Counted from the first letter of the stretch, positions 1 through 8,827 are shown. The stretch is DNA of 45,598 nucleotides from Streptomyces boluensis (GCF_009908195.1 NZ_JAAAHS010000017.1:1-45598); one strand, 5' to 3'. Notes: a model not told the origin generated them from the sequence alone. A program made the numbers and translations.

Positions 1-34
1 CCCCAACACCCCGTACCGCCCCAGGAGTCGCACC

Positions 35-1687
35 ATGTCCCGGCACCACACCGCCGCCCCCGCCGACCTCGTCGTGCGCCGTGCCCGTATCCACACCGTC
101 GACCCGCTGCTGCCCGAGGCGCAGGCCATGGCCGTGACCGGCGGCCGGATCGTGTGGCTCGGCGACGACGCCGACGCGGCGGCCTGGACCGGTCCGCTCA
201 CCCGGACCCTGGACGCCGAGGGCAAGCTCGTCCTGCCCGGCTTCATCGACGCCCACAACCACGTACGCCTCGGCTCCGACGACGCCAGCGTGCAGCTCGC
301 CGGTGCCGACACGCTCGACGAGGTGCACGCGCGGATCCGTGACTGGCGTGCCGCGCACCCGGACGCCGAGTGGATCGAGGGCGAGGCCTTCGACTACTCG
401 GCGCTCGGCGGCCGCCTTCCCACCACCGCCGACCTCGACCCGGTCACCGGCGACACCCCCGCCTTCGTCCTCAGCTACGACGTGCACACCGCCTGGCTCA
501 ACACCGCGGCCCTGCGCCGCCTCGGCATCAGCGCCGACCGCACGCGGCTGCCGTTCGGCACCGCGCACACCGACCCGGAGACCGGGCGGCCGACCGGGCT
601 GATCAAGGACTTCGCCGTCCAGGGCCTCTCCCGCGACGGCCACCGGGCACTGCGCGACCTTGGCGTGCCCTGGGCCTCGACGGAACGCCAGTACCGGCGC
701 CTCGCCAAGTCCCTCGACGACGCGATCGGCTACGGCATCACCACGGTCGTGGAGCCGCAGAACTCCCTCGACGACCTGGCCCTCTTCGAGCGCGCCCGGC
801 ACGAGGGCCGGCTCAGGTCCCGCCTCGTCGCCGCCCTGTTCCACCCGCGCGGCACCACCGACGGCGACCTGGACGACTTCGCCGCGGCCGCCGGGCGGTA
901 CGCCGACGACCGGCTCCGGGTGGGCCCGCTCAAGCTGTACATCGACGACGTGGTGGAGCCCCGTACCGCCGCACTCCTGGAGCCGTACGCGGGCTGCCGG
1001 CACAGCGGCGACACCTACTACCCGCCCGCGGAGTTCGCCGACCTGCTCGCCAAGCTCGACGCACGCGGCTTCCAGTGCTTCGTGCACGCCACCGGCGACC
1101 GGGGCATCCGCGTCGCCCTCGACGCCTTCGCGTACGCCCGGCAGGTGAACGGGGCACGCGACGCCCGCCACCAGATCGTGCACGTCGAATGCCTCGACCC
1201 GGCGGACACGGCCCGCTTCGCGGAGCTCGGCGTGGTCGCCTGTATGCAGCCGCGGCACTGCGCACCCGACGTGGCGGGCCCCGGCAAGGACTGGGCGGAG
1301 AACGTCGGCCCCGACCGCTGGACGAAGGCCTGGCCGATGCGCAGCCTGCATGCCGCGGGGGCAGCCCTCGCGTTCTCCAGCGACTGGAACGTGGCCGAGA
1401 TGGACCCCATGACCGGCATCTACACGGCGGTCACCCGGCGGCCCCTCGACGGTGGCGAGCCCTGGATGCCGGAGGAGACCGTCGACGTGGAGACGGCCGT
1501 GCACGGCTACACGATGGGCTCCGCGTACGCCAACTTCCTTGAGAACGAACGCGGTTCACTCACCGTGGGCAAGGCCGCCGACTTCGTGATCCTCTCCCGC
1601 GACATCCTGCGCGTACCCGCCGCGGACATTCCCGGCACGGTCGCGCAGACCGTCGTCGTGGACGGTGAGGTGGCGCACAGCCGGTGA
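35..1687 (+). CDS. YtcJ-like metal-dependent amidohydrolase
   Basis: Predicted cytoplasmic hydrolase of the amidohydrolase superfamily (YtcJ/amidohydrolase 3 group, usually about 530-560 aa; this one is 550 aa). The start is ATG with AGGAG about 9 bases upstream. The N-terminal beta-sandwich leads to the metal-binding motif PGFIDAHNH near residue 70, where the two His bracket Asn (H-x-H). A late FSSDWNVAEMDPM segment near residue 450 supplies the usual metal Asp, and the protein ends with the typical GKAADFVILSRDIL sandwich strand. Members hydrolyse C-N bonds of amides, imides or N-formyl/N-acyl compounds, but substrates are rarely predictable. The gene stands alone: the next gene is 200 bases downstream. 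Family assignment is firm; the reaction is unknown. Confidence 0.88.
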   Translation: MSRHHTAAPADLVVRRARIHTVDPLLPEAQAMAVTGGRIVWLGDDADAAAWTGPLTRTLDAEGKLVLPGFIDAHNHVRLGSDDASVQLAGADTLDEVHARIRDWRAAHPDAEWIEGEAFDYSALGGRLPTTADLDPVTGDTPAFVLSYDVHTAWLNTAALRRLGISADRTRLPFGTAHTDPETGRPTGLIKDFAVQGLSRDGHRALRDLGVPWASTERQYRRLAKSLDDAIGYGITTVVEPQNSLDDLALFERARHEGRLRSRLVAALFHPRGTTDGDLDDFAAAAGRYADDRLRVGPLKLYIDDVVEPRTAALLEPYAGCRHSGDTYYPPAEFADLLAKLDARGFQCFVHATGDRGIRVALDAFAYARQVNGARDARHQIVHVECLDPADTARFAELGVVACMQPRHCAPDVAGPGKDWAENVGPDRWTKAWPMRSLHAAGAALAFSSDWNVAEMDPMTGIYTAVTRRPLDGGEPWMPEETVDVETAVHGYTMGSAYANFLENERGSLTVGKAADFVILSRDILRVPAADIPGTVAQTVVVDGEVAHSR

Positions 1688-1887
1688 GTGAAGGTGCGGC
1701 GCCCCGTACCCTGAACGGGTGTGCCGGGGCCCCCGCCGGGGCGGCCCGCACGCAGCGATAGTCTGCGTGAGGCCCGGGAAGCGGCGTCGCTGCGGCGCGT
1801 CGGAGCCCGGAACCGGCAGCGGTAGAGGCGAGACAGATGCAGGTGAGGCAGGGAAACCCTGGCTCCCGGAGCTGAGGGCGAGGCGTC

Positions 1888-2382
1888 GTGGACAAGGTCG
1901 TACTCACGGCCGCCGGGCTCTACGTCATCGTGCTGCTCCGCGCGGGCGGCACCTTCGCCGTCGGACGGCTCGCCGCCGCCGGTGCCCGGCGCAGCAGGTT
2001 CGCCGAGCGGATCTCCGCGGCCAAGTTCCAGCGCGCGGAGCGGGCCATCCAGCGGTGGGGCGCACCCGTCGTGGCCGTCTCGTTCCTGACCGTGGGCTTC
2101 CAGACCGCCGCCAACTTCCTCGCGGGCACCATGCGCATGCCCCTGTCGCGGTACCTCCCCGCTCTGTTCGTGGGCGGCGCGTGCTGGGCGCTGATCTACG
2201 CGACCGCGGGCATCGGCGTACTGGAAGTGCTCGGCCGGCTGTTCGCCGAGCACACCGCTCTCGGCGTGGGCGCGGCCGTCGCGCTGGTCCTCGCGGTGGG
2301 CGGAGCCGTGGTGTACCGCCGCCGCAGGGACGCGCGGGCCGAGGAGCAGGCCGAGGGCCGGCCCGTCCCGGACGAGAGCTGA
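1888..2382 (+). CDS. DedA/VTT-domain-like membrane protein
   Basis: Small integral membrane protein (164 aa) that looks like the core of a DedA/VTT (SNARE-associated) protein. It has an N-terminal hydrophobic helix, an amphipathic Arg-rich stretch, then a segment ending in NFLAGTMRMPLSRY, which occupies the place of the P-G-x-x-x-x-P-A-G-x-x-x-M re-entrant motif of DedA proteins. Two more membrane helices and a charged C-terminus follow. DedA proteins are linked to undecaprenyl-phosphate or phospholipid recycling. The start is GTG at 1888 and no strong Shine-Dalgarno is visible. The gene is monocistronic and converges on the LysR gene. It is shorter than typical DedA (about 200-220 aa), so function is uncertain. 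Confidence 0.72.
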   Translation: MDKVVLTAAGLYVIVLLRAGGTFAVGRLAAAGARRSRFAERISAAKFQRAERAIQRWGAPVVAVSFLTVGFQTAANFLAGTMRMPLSRYLPALFVGGACWALIYATAGIGVLEVLGRLFAEHTALGVGAAVALVLAVGGAVVYRRRRDARAEEQAEGRPVPDES

Positions 2383-2448
2383 GCAACTCCCGCTCCCGTA
2401 CGGGCAGTTCGTTCCCGCACGCCGTATGGAACCGCTGACTTCCTCCTG

Positions 2449-2470
2449 GGCGCGCCGAGTTGCGCGCGCC
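2449..2470. terminator. possible bidirectional hairpin between convergent genes
   Basis: GGCGCGC (2449-2455) can pair with GCGCGCC (2464-2470) across an 8-base loop, between the convergent VTT-like and LysR genes. There is no U-tract, as is usual in Streptomyces. GC-rich chance pairing cannot be excluded. Confidence 0.3.
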
Positions 2471-2539
2471 GCACGCCGCCGGGCGCAAGGTCTTCGGCCT
2501 CGCCACCGCAGGTGTCCGTCTCGCTTGGCCTCTTGCGCG

Positions 2540-3442
2540 TCAGTCCGGCAGCCAGTGCAGCTCGTGCGCCAGGGTTCTGGCGACGGCACGGATGCGGCGG
2601 TGCAGCGGCGACTGCTCGCGGGGGAGGACCAGGTGGATCGTCAGGCTGGGCGCGCCTCGCAGCGGTCGCCAGGTGAGACCGGCCGGTTGTGCCGTGGCCG
2701 CGGCTTCTCCGGCCGGGGCGAGGGTGACCCCGTCGCGCAGGTCGCGCTGAGACATGTCGAAAGAGACTGCGGGCGTGTGGAATCGGAGGTGTGGTCGGGT
2801 GTCCCGGAACAGTGCGGACAGCTGATCGTGGATCACGGGGTTGGTCGCACGGTCCGGGAGTCGCAGCGGATACGCGGCCGCGTCGGCGATCTCGATCTCC
2901 GGGTGTTCGGCCAGCGGATGGTGCTGCGCCAGCTGGACCCCGATGCGCGCACGCCGCAGCAGGAACCGGCGCACGCCACGGCCCGGCTGTTCACCGCGGG
3001 TGATCCCGGCATCGATGCGGCCGTCGGCGACCGCGGGGGAGATCTCCGGTGTCGCCATCGGGACCGCGCTGACCTCGAGTCCGCTGTTGCCGCGAATCAG
3101 CCTGTCCACCAGGGCCGGTGCCGTCTCGGCCCCGGCGCTGAGGCTGTATCCGATGCGCAGCGTGCCCAGTTCACCGGCCGCCGCGCTCCGGGCGGTGTCC
3201 CATGCCCGGTCCAGCGCCGCCAGCGCGGGCGGCGCGGACTCCGCCAAAGCCGCACCGGCCGTGGTCAATTCGACGCTACGGGTGTCGCGGACCAGCAGGG
3301 CCGTACCGAGTTCCGCCTCCAATCGGCGCATCCGGGCGCTGAGTGCGGGCTGTGCGATACCGATCCGTGCGGCCGCGCGCGTGAAGTTCAACTCCTGCGC
3401 CAGCACCAGGAAGTACCGCAGGCTCACCGTGTCCGGCGCCAC
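2540..3442 (-). CDS. LysR-family transcriptional regulator
   Basis: DNA-binding regulator of about 300 aa, the normal LysR length. The N-terminal winged helix begins VSLRYFLVLAQELNFTRAAA and contains IAQPALSARMRRLEAELG (recognition helix, residues about 28-50). The C-terminal part is a periplasmic-binding-like effector domain. I prefer the GTG at 3442, preceded by GGGAGGG, over an in-frame start at 3517, because homology begins right after it and the 25 extra residues would run through the likely operator. It is divergent from the DUF1330 gene at 3631, the usual arrangement for a LysR protein and its target. The inducer is unknown. Confidence 0.9.
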   Translation of the reverse strand: MAPDTVSLRYFLVLAQELNFTRAAARIGIAQPALSARMRRLEAELGTALLVRDTRSVELTTAGAALAESAPPALAALDRAWDTARSAAAGELGTLRIGYSLSAGAETAPALVDRLIRGNSGLEVSAVPMATPEISPAVADGRIDAGITRGEQPGRGVRRFLLRRARIGVQLAQHHPLAEHPEIEIADAAAYPLRLPDRATNPVIHDQLSALFRDTRPHLRFHTPAVSFDMSQRDLRDGVTLAPAGEAAATAQPAGLTWRPLRGAPSLTIHLVLPREQSPLHRRIRAVARTLAHELHWLPD

Positions 3443-3460
3443 GTGCCCTCCCTGCCGATT

Positions 3461-3485
3461 GATAACGATCCGTTCTGAGGCTATC
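3461..3485. promoter_or_regulatory. candidate LysR-type operator dyad
   Basis: GATAAC (3461-3466) and GCTATC (3480-3485) form an imperfect inverted repeat (5 of 6 bases) separated by 13 bases, in the divergent region between the LysR gene and the DUF1330 gene. Size and position fit a LysR recognition site. The assignment is by position and symmetry only. Confidence 0.4.
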
Positions 3486-3630
3486 CCGTACCGGTCTTTC
3501 CCTGGACCGCAGATCAAGCCCTAGCCTGCGCATATGGCGATTCAACTGACCGCAGTAACCGTCGCCGGGATCGATCGATCCGAGTGTCAATTCGAAGTCG
3601 GACGTGTCCGGCCGAACACAGGAGGTTTCC

Positions 3631-3936
3631 ATGGCCAAGGGCTACTGGGTCAGTGTCTACCCCGCCATTTCCGACCCTGAAGGGCTGACCGCCTACGACA
3701 AGCTGGCCGGTCCGGCTGTCCAGGCTGGGGGCGGGCGCGTCCTGTCCCGCCTCCCCTCCAGCGGCGGTCGAGTCGTCGCCCACGAGGCCGGAATCACGCA
3801 ACGCGTCGTTCTGATCGAGTTCGACAGCTTTGAACAGGCCGTCGCGGCATACGAGAGCGAGGCGTACCAGAAGGCGCTGGTGGCCCTCCCCGACGGCGTC
3901 GAGCGCGACTTCCGCATCATCGACGGCATCGACTGA
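3631..3936 (+). CDS. DUF1330 family protein
   Basis: Small cytoplasmic protein (101 aa) of the DUF1330 family, a dimeric alpha/beta-barrel (ferredoxin-like) fold of unknown activity. The visible family pattern is MAKGYWVSVYPAISDPEGL at the start, VLIEFDSFEQAVAAYES in the middle and the terminal RDFRIIDGID. I chose ATG 3631 because a perfect AGGAGG lies 6 bases upstream, at 3620-3625; an in-frame GTG at 3604 has none. The gene is divergent from the LysR regulator with a dyad between them, so it is the probable LysR target. No substrate can be read from the sequence. Confidence 0.88.
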   Translation: MAKGYWVSVYPAISDPEGLTAYDKLAGPAVQAGGGRVLSRLPSSGGRVVAHEAGITQRVVLIEFDSFEQAVAAYESEAYQKALVALPDGVERDFRIIDGID

Positions 3937-4172
3937 CCGGCGGGCCCAGCCATCGCTGACCATCCGTAAGCCGGCCGCCCAGCCACACCACAGGCACCAC
4001 CCTCACCCGAAAGCTCGGGCAGGGTGTCACACACTGCACCCCGTCGGGCAGACCCACCCGGGCCTGCCCGATGGGCCGTCGGTGCCAGTCCGGATGATCG
4101 CGCCGTTGAACCTCGAACTCATCCATCACATGGCCGAGATCGCGCTCCTGCGCGACCTGTGGCGGGCCCGCT

Positions 4173-4796
4173 TCAGCGCAGGTCGCGGCTCAGTACGTAC
4201 TTGAGCCCGCAGTGGTCCTCGTACGGGTCACCGTCGGCGGCGATCAGGCTCCGCACCGGCTGCATCGGGACCCACGTGAGCCCGACCAGCCAGCGCCACA
4301 CGATCCGCCAGAAGCGCGGCCGCCCGCCGTCGTCCTCCCGCACCACCCGGGTGACGAGGAGGAACTTGCCGAGGGTCGCCCGGAATATCCAGGTCGCGAA
4401 GACGTGGTGCACGAAGGACACCCCGAAGACGCACCCCACGATGAGTCCCAGGTACGGCCAGCCGGTCATGTCCGCGCCGAGCTGCTTGGCCAGCGCGAGG
4501 CCTCCGACGATCGTGACGATCCAGTCGGCCCCGGCAGCCAGCATCCGCCGCACATCACCGATCTCCTCCGGAACGGCGGGCCGCTGCTGCTGCAGGTGCG
4601 GCTGCTGCTGGTACGCGTTCGGCGGCTGTTGCTGCGCGGGGTAGGGGTACGGGGGTTGCTGCTGAGCGGCGTACGGATGCGGAGGTTGCTGCTGCTGTGC
4701 GTACGGGTGGGCGGGCTGCTGCTGCGCCGCGTACGGGTGCGGAGGCTGTGGGGCGTACGGGTTCTGTGAGGGTTGCTGCGGCTGGTAATTGTTCAC
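4173..4796 (-). CDS. RDD family membrane protein with Gln/Pro/Tyr-rich N-terminus
   Basis: Membrane protein of about 207 aa. The first 70 residues are a low-complexity cytoplasmic tail built from repeats of the type PHPYAAQQQP. The remainder is an RDD domain: RRMLAAGADWIVTIVGGLAL carries the first helix with the Asp, a second helix follows (WPYLGLIVGCVFGVSFVHHV), then ATLGKFLLVTRVVREDDG and RFWRIVWRW as in RDD proteins. Pro/Gln-rich tails before RDD domains are common in actinobacteria. GTG 4796 (NNYQPQQ) is preferred; an in-frame TTG at 4835 would add only a poorly conserved 13-residue leader. The role is unknown; some RDD proteins act in ion or compatible-solute antiport. Confidence 0.82.
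   Translation of the reverse strand: MNNYQPQQPSQNPYAPQPPHPYAAQQQPAHPYAQQQQPPHPYAAQQQPPYPYPAQQQPPNAYQQQPHLQQQRPAVPEEIGDVRRMLAAGADWIVTIVGGLALAKQLGADMTGWPYLGLIVGCVFGVSFVHHVFATWIFRATLGKFLLVTRVVREDDGGRPRFWRIVWRWLVGLTWVPMQPVRSLIAADGDPYEDHCGLKYVLSRDLR
4581..4760 (-). repeat. degenerate repeat coding for PHPYAxQQQP units
   Basis: About five imperfect 10-11-codon units (cores PHPYAAQQQP, PHPYAQQQQP, PHPYAAQQQP, PYPYPAQQQP, PNAYQQQP) form the N-terminal tail of the RDD protein. GCTGCTGCTG and GTACGG runs recur on the plus strand. Repeats in frame like this expand or contract by slippage without breaking the gene. Confidence 0.7.
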
Positions 4797-4857
4797 GGCG
4801 CCAATCTTGCCGTACCGCGCGGGTGGGCCCGTCAACTCCCCGATGCCGCAGCCCTGT

Positions 4858-5802
4858 TCAGCCGTGCCGCCGGGCCCGCCGCACCAGGTCGTCGGCGGCG
4901 CCCGGCCAGGTCGCGTACCGGAACGTGAAACCCGCGTCCACGAGACGGCCGGGAGTCACCCGGCGGCTCTTGAGGAGCAGTTCGGTGTCGGACCGCAGCG
5001 CGAAGGCGCCGAGCTCGGCCATCCACCGCGTCGCCGGAAGCCCCAACGGCTGCCGCCAGGACGTGCGCAGCGCCCGGATGAAGGCACGCTGCGGCAACGG
5101 CTCGGGCGCCGCGAGATTGACCGGGCCCGTCAACTCCTCGTGGGCGACGAGGAATTCGACGGCGCGTACGAAGTCCTGGTCGTGGATCCACGACACGTAC
5201 TGCCCGCCACCCGCGACCGGACCGCCGAGGCCGAACCGGGCCATCCGGGAGAGGACGTCGAAGACGCCGCCGCGGTCCGGGCTCATCACCATCGCGGCCC
5301 GCAGCGCGACCTTCCGGGTGTCCGGCGTGGCCGCCTCCCGCTGGGCGCGTTCCCAGTTCTCGGCGATCTTGACGCTGTACGCCCAGTAGTCGGGTACGTC
5401 GGGCTCGTGGCCGCCGATCACGCCGCTCGCCTCGTCGTTGGCCGCGTCGTGGCGGTGCGCGTAGATCGTGGCGGTGCTCATCTGCAGCCACAGGCGCGGC
5501 GGCCGCACCGCGGCGGCGATGGCCTGCCCGACGACGCGCGCCGAGTCGACGCGCGAGTCCATCATGTCCTTGAGGTTGGCCTCGGTGTAGCGGCAACTGA
5601 CGCTGCGCCCGGCGAGGTTGACGGCGAGGTCGCTGCCGACGATCTCCTCCACCCACGGGCCGAGCGTGGCCCCGTCCCACGCGACCTGCCCCGCGCGCCG
5701 CGGGTTCCGGGTCAGGATCACGACCCGGTGGCCCTGCGCGGTGAAGGCCCGTTCGAGGAGCGCGCCGACCTGGCCTGTGCCACCCGCGATCACGATCTTC
5801 AT
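4858..5802 (-). CDS. TIGR01777-type NAD(P)-dependent epimerase/reductase
   Basis: Cytoplasmic extended-SDR-fold protein (314 aa, full length for TIGR01777/YfcH-like proteins). The Rossmann motif GGTGQVG sits at residues 7-13 after the start MKIVIA. The family's NLAGRSVSCRYTEANLKDMMDSR comes near residue 65, here as NLAGRSVSCRYT followed by a DSRVDSA block. WAYSVKIAENWE replaces a classical YxxxK pair. The C-terminus (PLPQRAFIRALR and the following helices) matches the DUF1731 tail. Biochemical function is not established for the family; cell-division or sugar-nucleotide roles have been suggested. ATG 5802 lies 30 bases after a good promoter with a palindrome on its -35. It is a single-gene unit. 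Confidence 0.87.
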   Translation of the reverse strand: MKIVIAGGTGQVGALLERAFTAQGHRVVILTRNPRRAGQVAWDGATLGPWVEEIVGSDLAVNLAGRSVSCRYTEANLKDMMDSRVDSARVVGQAIAAAVRPPRLWLQMSTATIYAHRHDAANDEASGVIGGHEPDVPDYWAYSVKIAENWERAQREAATPDTRKVALRAAMVMSPDRGGVFDVLSRMARFGLGGPVAGGGQYVSWIHDQDFVRAVEFLVAHEELTGPVNLAAPEPLPQRAFIRALRTSWRQPLGLPATRWMAELGAFALRSDTELLLKSRRVTPGRLVDAGFTFRYATWPGAADDLVRRARRHG

Positions 5803-5831
5803 GGCTCCGTACCCCCTTGCTCGATGGCAGG

Positions 5832-5860
5832 AGCCTAACCCAAGTGTTGAACGCGTTCAA
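5832..5860 (-). promoter_or_regulatory. promoter of the TIGR01777 gene with 14-bp palindrome over the -35
   Basis: On the minus strand TTGAAC (5855-5860) and TAGGCT (5832-5837) are separated by exactly 17 bases, close to the Streptomyces housekeeping consensus TTGAC-N16-18-TAGNNT. The -35 lies within a perfect palindrome TTGAACGCGTTCAA (5847-5860), which would suit a TetR- or MarR-family repressor. No such regulator gene is adjacent. Confidence 0.65.
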
Positions 5861-5902
5861 AAGTGCAGGTTCAGTAGCGGTCCGGCGCGCTCCCGCGCTC
5901 GC

Positions 5903-8662
5903 TCAGCGGCGCGGCTTCTCCGCCGGCGGGCACCACGCGGCGCCCTCCTTGTCGCCCCGCTTCCCGCAGAACCCCAGCTGCTCCGGCCGCTGCGCCCCCT
6001 CGACGCGCTGGACGGAGATGAGCTTGTCGAGCGGGACCCGCTGGTCGACGGCGCCGCCGAAGTCGATGAGTCCGCTCTCCCCGTCGAGCGCGGCGCTGCC
6101 GTGGATCTGGCTCAGTGCGTGCCAGACGGCGGACGGGGTGAGCGGCACGCCGGGGGCGGTGTCCTTGAGGCGGGAGATGGCGTTCAGGTAGAGGTTCACC
6201 GCGTCGAACGCGAGCGCAGCGTGCCCGTCGAGCGAGGTGTCCTTCACCCGCCGGCACTCCTCGGGGAACAGCTCCTTCATCGTGCTGTACAGGTCGCTCG
6301 GGTCGTCGCACGAGGTCGAGCCGACGGTGAAGTCGAGGAACTCGTACGGGACCCGGGGGTAGGCCTTGCGCTGTACCGGGTCCGCGCCGAGCCTGGCCAC
6401 ATCGTCCCCGCCGAGCAGCACGGGCGGTGTCGAGCCGCAGGTGTCGTTGGTGGCGCCCAGGATGCTCTCGAAGTCCTCGCTGCGGCCCGCGAAGAAGATC
6501 AACCCCTGGTATCCGCAGGCCTCCTGGCCGACGGCCTGCGTGCCGGGACCCGACGGGGTGTCGGGCGCGGCCGGTGTCGGGACGTACCCCTGCTCCTCCA
6601 CGTCGAAGCCCGCGGCCTCGAACGACGCGGCGGCGTCCTCGCGCAGGTTCTGGCTGTACTCGTCCGTCGGGTCCAGCGAGTACACGACGCGTACACGCTT
6701 CTTCAGCTCCTCCCTGTCGACGAGATGACCTGCGTACGCGGCGGCGACCGCGGCCTCGCGCCGGTTCAGCGGCGAGACCTGGTAGTAGAGCGACGACTCG
6801 CCCGGCAGCGAGTCCGCGGACAGGGTCGTGGCGACCATGGGCAGGCCGACCTGGGTGAGCCGGTCGATCGTCGTGATCGTCGCCTTGCGGCTCTGGTCGA
6901 GCCCGGTGACGCCGACGATGCTCGCGTCGCGCTTCATCATCTGCTCGATCCGGTCCGCCACATCGGCGCCGTACCGCATACCGCTGCCCGCTCCGGCCGG
7001 GAAGATCCGCAGCACCGGCTGGGCCGCACCGGACTTGTCGAGCTGCCGGCGCTGCGCGCTGGCGGCGCCCTGCAACTGCTCGCGCGCGTACGACAGGGCG
7101 CTGTTCTTCTGTCCGGTGGGTGCGCTGAGCAGGGCGGACAGGTGCACGAGGGTGACGAGCGGCCGCTTCGGGTCGGCCTCGTGGAGGCGCTTGGCCTCCT
7201 TGTTCTGCTCGGCGATCGTGGCCAGGGTGTCGCGTACCCGCTCGTCGGTGGAGCCGAAGGCGAAGCCGTGCGGGGAGACGCCGACGCACTCGCCGGTCTT
7301 CTCCTGCCACACCGTCTCCGCGTCCGGATGGTCGCGGCTCAGCCCGCAGTGCTGCCGCTTCCAGTCCGCGCGGTCGTCGCTCCGGTGGGCGAGTGCGTAC
7401 CCGACCGTGCCGCCGAGCACCGCGAGGGCCACCGTGCCCGCCACCACCGCGGAGGCGCGGCGCGTCCAGGCGGGCGGGCGCGGCACCGAGAGGCGGCGCG
7501 CGATCGCGGATCCGTCGCGCTGAATTTCGTAGCGTTCGTCGTCCTCGGGAACTGTCGCCGGAATCCGCACCGGCAGATACCAGAACTGCACCGGCCGCCC
7601 GCCGCCCGCGCTGCGCACCTGCTCGCACCACACGTCGTACGGGGCCGGATTGTCGGTGAGTTCCCGCACCCGCATTCCGCCGGTGTCCGGGGGATCGTCC
7701 GCGCGGCTCGTCACCAGGAGCAGCGGGTCGAACGCGCCGATGTCATTGCGCACTTCGGCGAAGAGGCGGACGAGTTCAGGACCGCCATTGCGTTCGCTGA
7801 GGCCTTGCAGAAAGGCCACGCAGTAGGCCGTACGGCGATGGGCGCGGCGGCGCCACGGACGGCGGCGATAGGCGACCCGGAGGTCCTGCAGAAAGGCGGC
7901 GATGAGCAACTTGCTGATCTGCTGCGGGTCTTCACGCCCCCAGCGCGGCTGAGTGAGCCGCACCGCGAAGCCGATGAAGGTACCGGGGTCGGCGGGCGCC
8001 ATGTACGGCTGGTGCAGCAGCCAGCGGAATTCACGCCCGAGTCCGCGCCACACCCGGAACCAGAAGACGGGCAGCAGATGGAGCCCCAGGATGTACGCCC
8101 ACCAGGGGACCGTGCCCTGCAGCGCCACTTCGGTGCTCGGGCTGCGCATGAAGCCGAAGAACCGTCTGCGTTCCAGCTCGCGGTCCCGCAGCCGGCGCAG
8201 CACGGCCCGGCCGTGCTGACTGTCGGGCTCCTGGGCGGTGTCGGACAGTTCGAGCAGCCAATTGACCAGGCCGAGGCGGCGGAAACGCACCCGCCGGTCG
8301 CTGCCGTAACGGTCTGAGGAATACCTGCTGGCCAATTCGACGAGGATGCGGCGGCAGAGTTCGGCACGCTGCCAGGCGGGGTCGAGATAGTTGGCGGCCT
8401 GTTCGTCACCGCGCTCGTCGACGACCTTGTCCCATTCCCGTTCCATATCGACCGGCTGATACGGGACAGCGCGCGGCTCGGCCTCGTTCAGGGCCTGCTC
8501 GATCTGCTCCGCGAGGGCGTCCTGATGGTCGCCGACGAGGCTGAGGATCGGTATTCCGTCCCGGCGTGGAACCTCGCCGGGCAATTCGGTCTTCTTCGGC
8601 CGGGAAACGAGCTTCCCCAGCAGTTGGAACAGCAGATCGGCGTGCGCGAAGACGGGCGCCAC
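5903..8662 (-). CDS. NTPase-like N-terminal region fused through a TM helix to a type I periplasmic-binding domain
   Basis: Large membrane-anchored protein of about 919 aa. Residues 1-400 are cytosolic: IPILSLVGDHQDAL (about 37-50) sits where a P-loop would be but lacks GxxGxGK[ST], and LLLVTSR (about 314-320) resembles a sensor-1/NACHT strand. A hydrophobic WWAYILGLHLLPVFWF lies near 190-200. One clear TM helix follows (ASAVVAGTVALAVLGGTVGY, about 403-425). Residues 430-919 form an extracytoplasmic LivJ-like binding domain (VTGLDQSRKATITTIDRLTQ; C-terminal LIDFGGAVDQRVPLDKLISV). GTG 8662 is chosen over upstream starts because it follows GGGGGA and a TAGGCT -10-like hexamer lies at 8715-8720. 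No transporter genes are adjacent, so ligand sensing is more likely than transport. The NTPase reading is inference. Confidence 0.75.
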   Translation of the reverse strand: MAPVFAHADLLFQLLGKLVSRPKKTELPGEVPRRDGIPILSLVGDHQDALAEQIEQALNEAEPRAVPYQPVDMEREWDKVVDERGDEQAANYLDPAWQRAELCRRILVELASRYSSDRYGSDRRVRFRRLGLVNWLLELSDTAQEPDSQHGRAVLRRLRDRELERRRFFGFMRSPSTEVALQGTVPWWAYILGLHLLPVFWFRVWRGLGREFRWLLHQPYMAPADPGTFIGFAVRLTQPRWGREDPQQISKLLIAAFLQDLRVAYRRRPWRRRAHRRTAYCVAFLQGLSERNGGPELVRLFAEVRNDIGAFDPLLLVTSRADDPPDTGGMRVRELTDNPAPYDVWCEQVRSAGGGRPVQFWYLPVRIPATVPEDDERYEIQRDGSAIARRLSVPRPPAWTRRASAVVAGTVALAVLGGTVGYALAHRSDDRADWKRQHCGLSRDHPDAETVWQEKTGECVGVSPHGFAFGSTDERVRDTLATIAEQNKEAKRLHEADPKRPLVTLVHLSALLSAPTGQKNSALSYAREQLQGAASAQRRQLDKSGAAQPVLRIFPAGAGSGMRYGADVADRIEQMMKRDASIVGVTGLDQSRKATITTIDRLTQVGLPMVATTLSADSLPGESSLYYQVSPLNRREAAVAAAYAGHLVDREELKKRVRVVYSLDPTDEYSQNLREDAAASFEAAGFDVEEQGYVPTPAAPDTPSGPGTQAVGQEACGYQGLIFFAGRSEDFESILGATNDTCGSTPPVLLGGDDVARLGADPVQRKAYPRVPYEFLDFTVGSTSCDDPSDLYSTMKELFPEECRRVKDTSLDGHAALAFDAVNLYLNAISRLKDTAPGVPLTPSAVWHALSQIHGSAALDGESGLIDFGGAVDQRVPLDKLISVQRVEGAQRPEQLGFCGKRGDKEGAAWCPPAEKPRR

Positions 8663-8827
8663 ATTTCCCCCGTTGCGTCCGAGACCGGCCAACGTCGTAG
8701 TGCCAGAAGAAGACAGCCTAGTGGCTGCGGAAATTGCTGAACAGCCTTGCGGGAGTGGCGACTTCGACCCCACTGGCCACACCCGACGACCTGGTCGCCC
8801 TCCTCCGGTCCGGCGCGGGGGCGCGTG

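Noticed and set aside
2426-3478. Plus-strand open frame over the LysR gene
   Set aside because: The LysR reading has a full HTH and effector domain; the antisense translation has no recognisable pattern.
5618-8317. Long plus-strand open frame of about 900 codons antisense to the binding-domain fusion gene
   Set aside because: High-GC DNA opens antisense frames; the translation is Arg/Ala/Gly-rich without any family motif, while the minus strand shows TM and binding-domain features.
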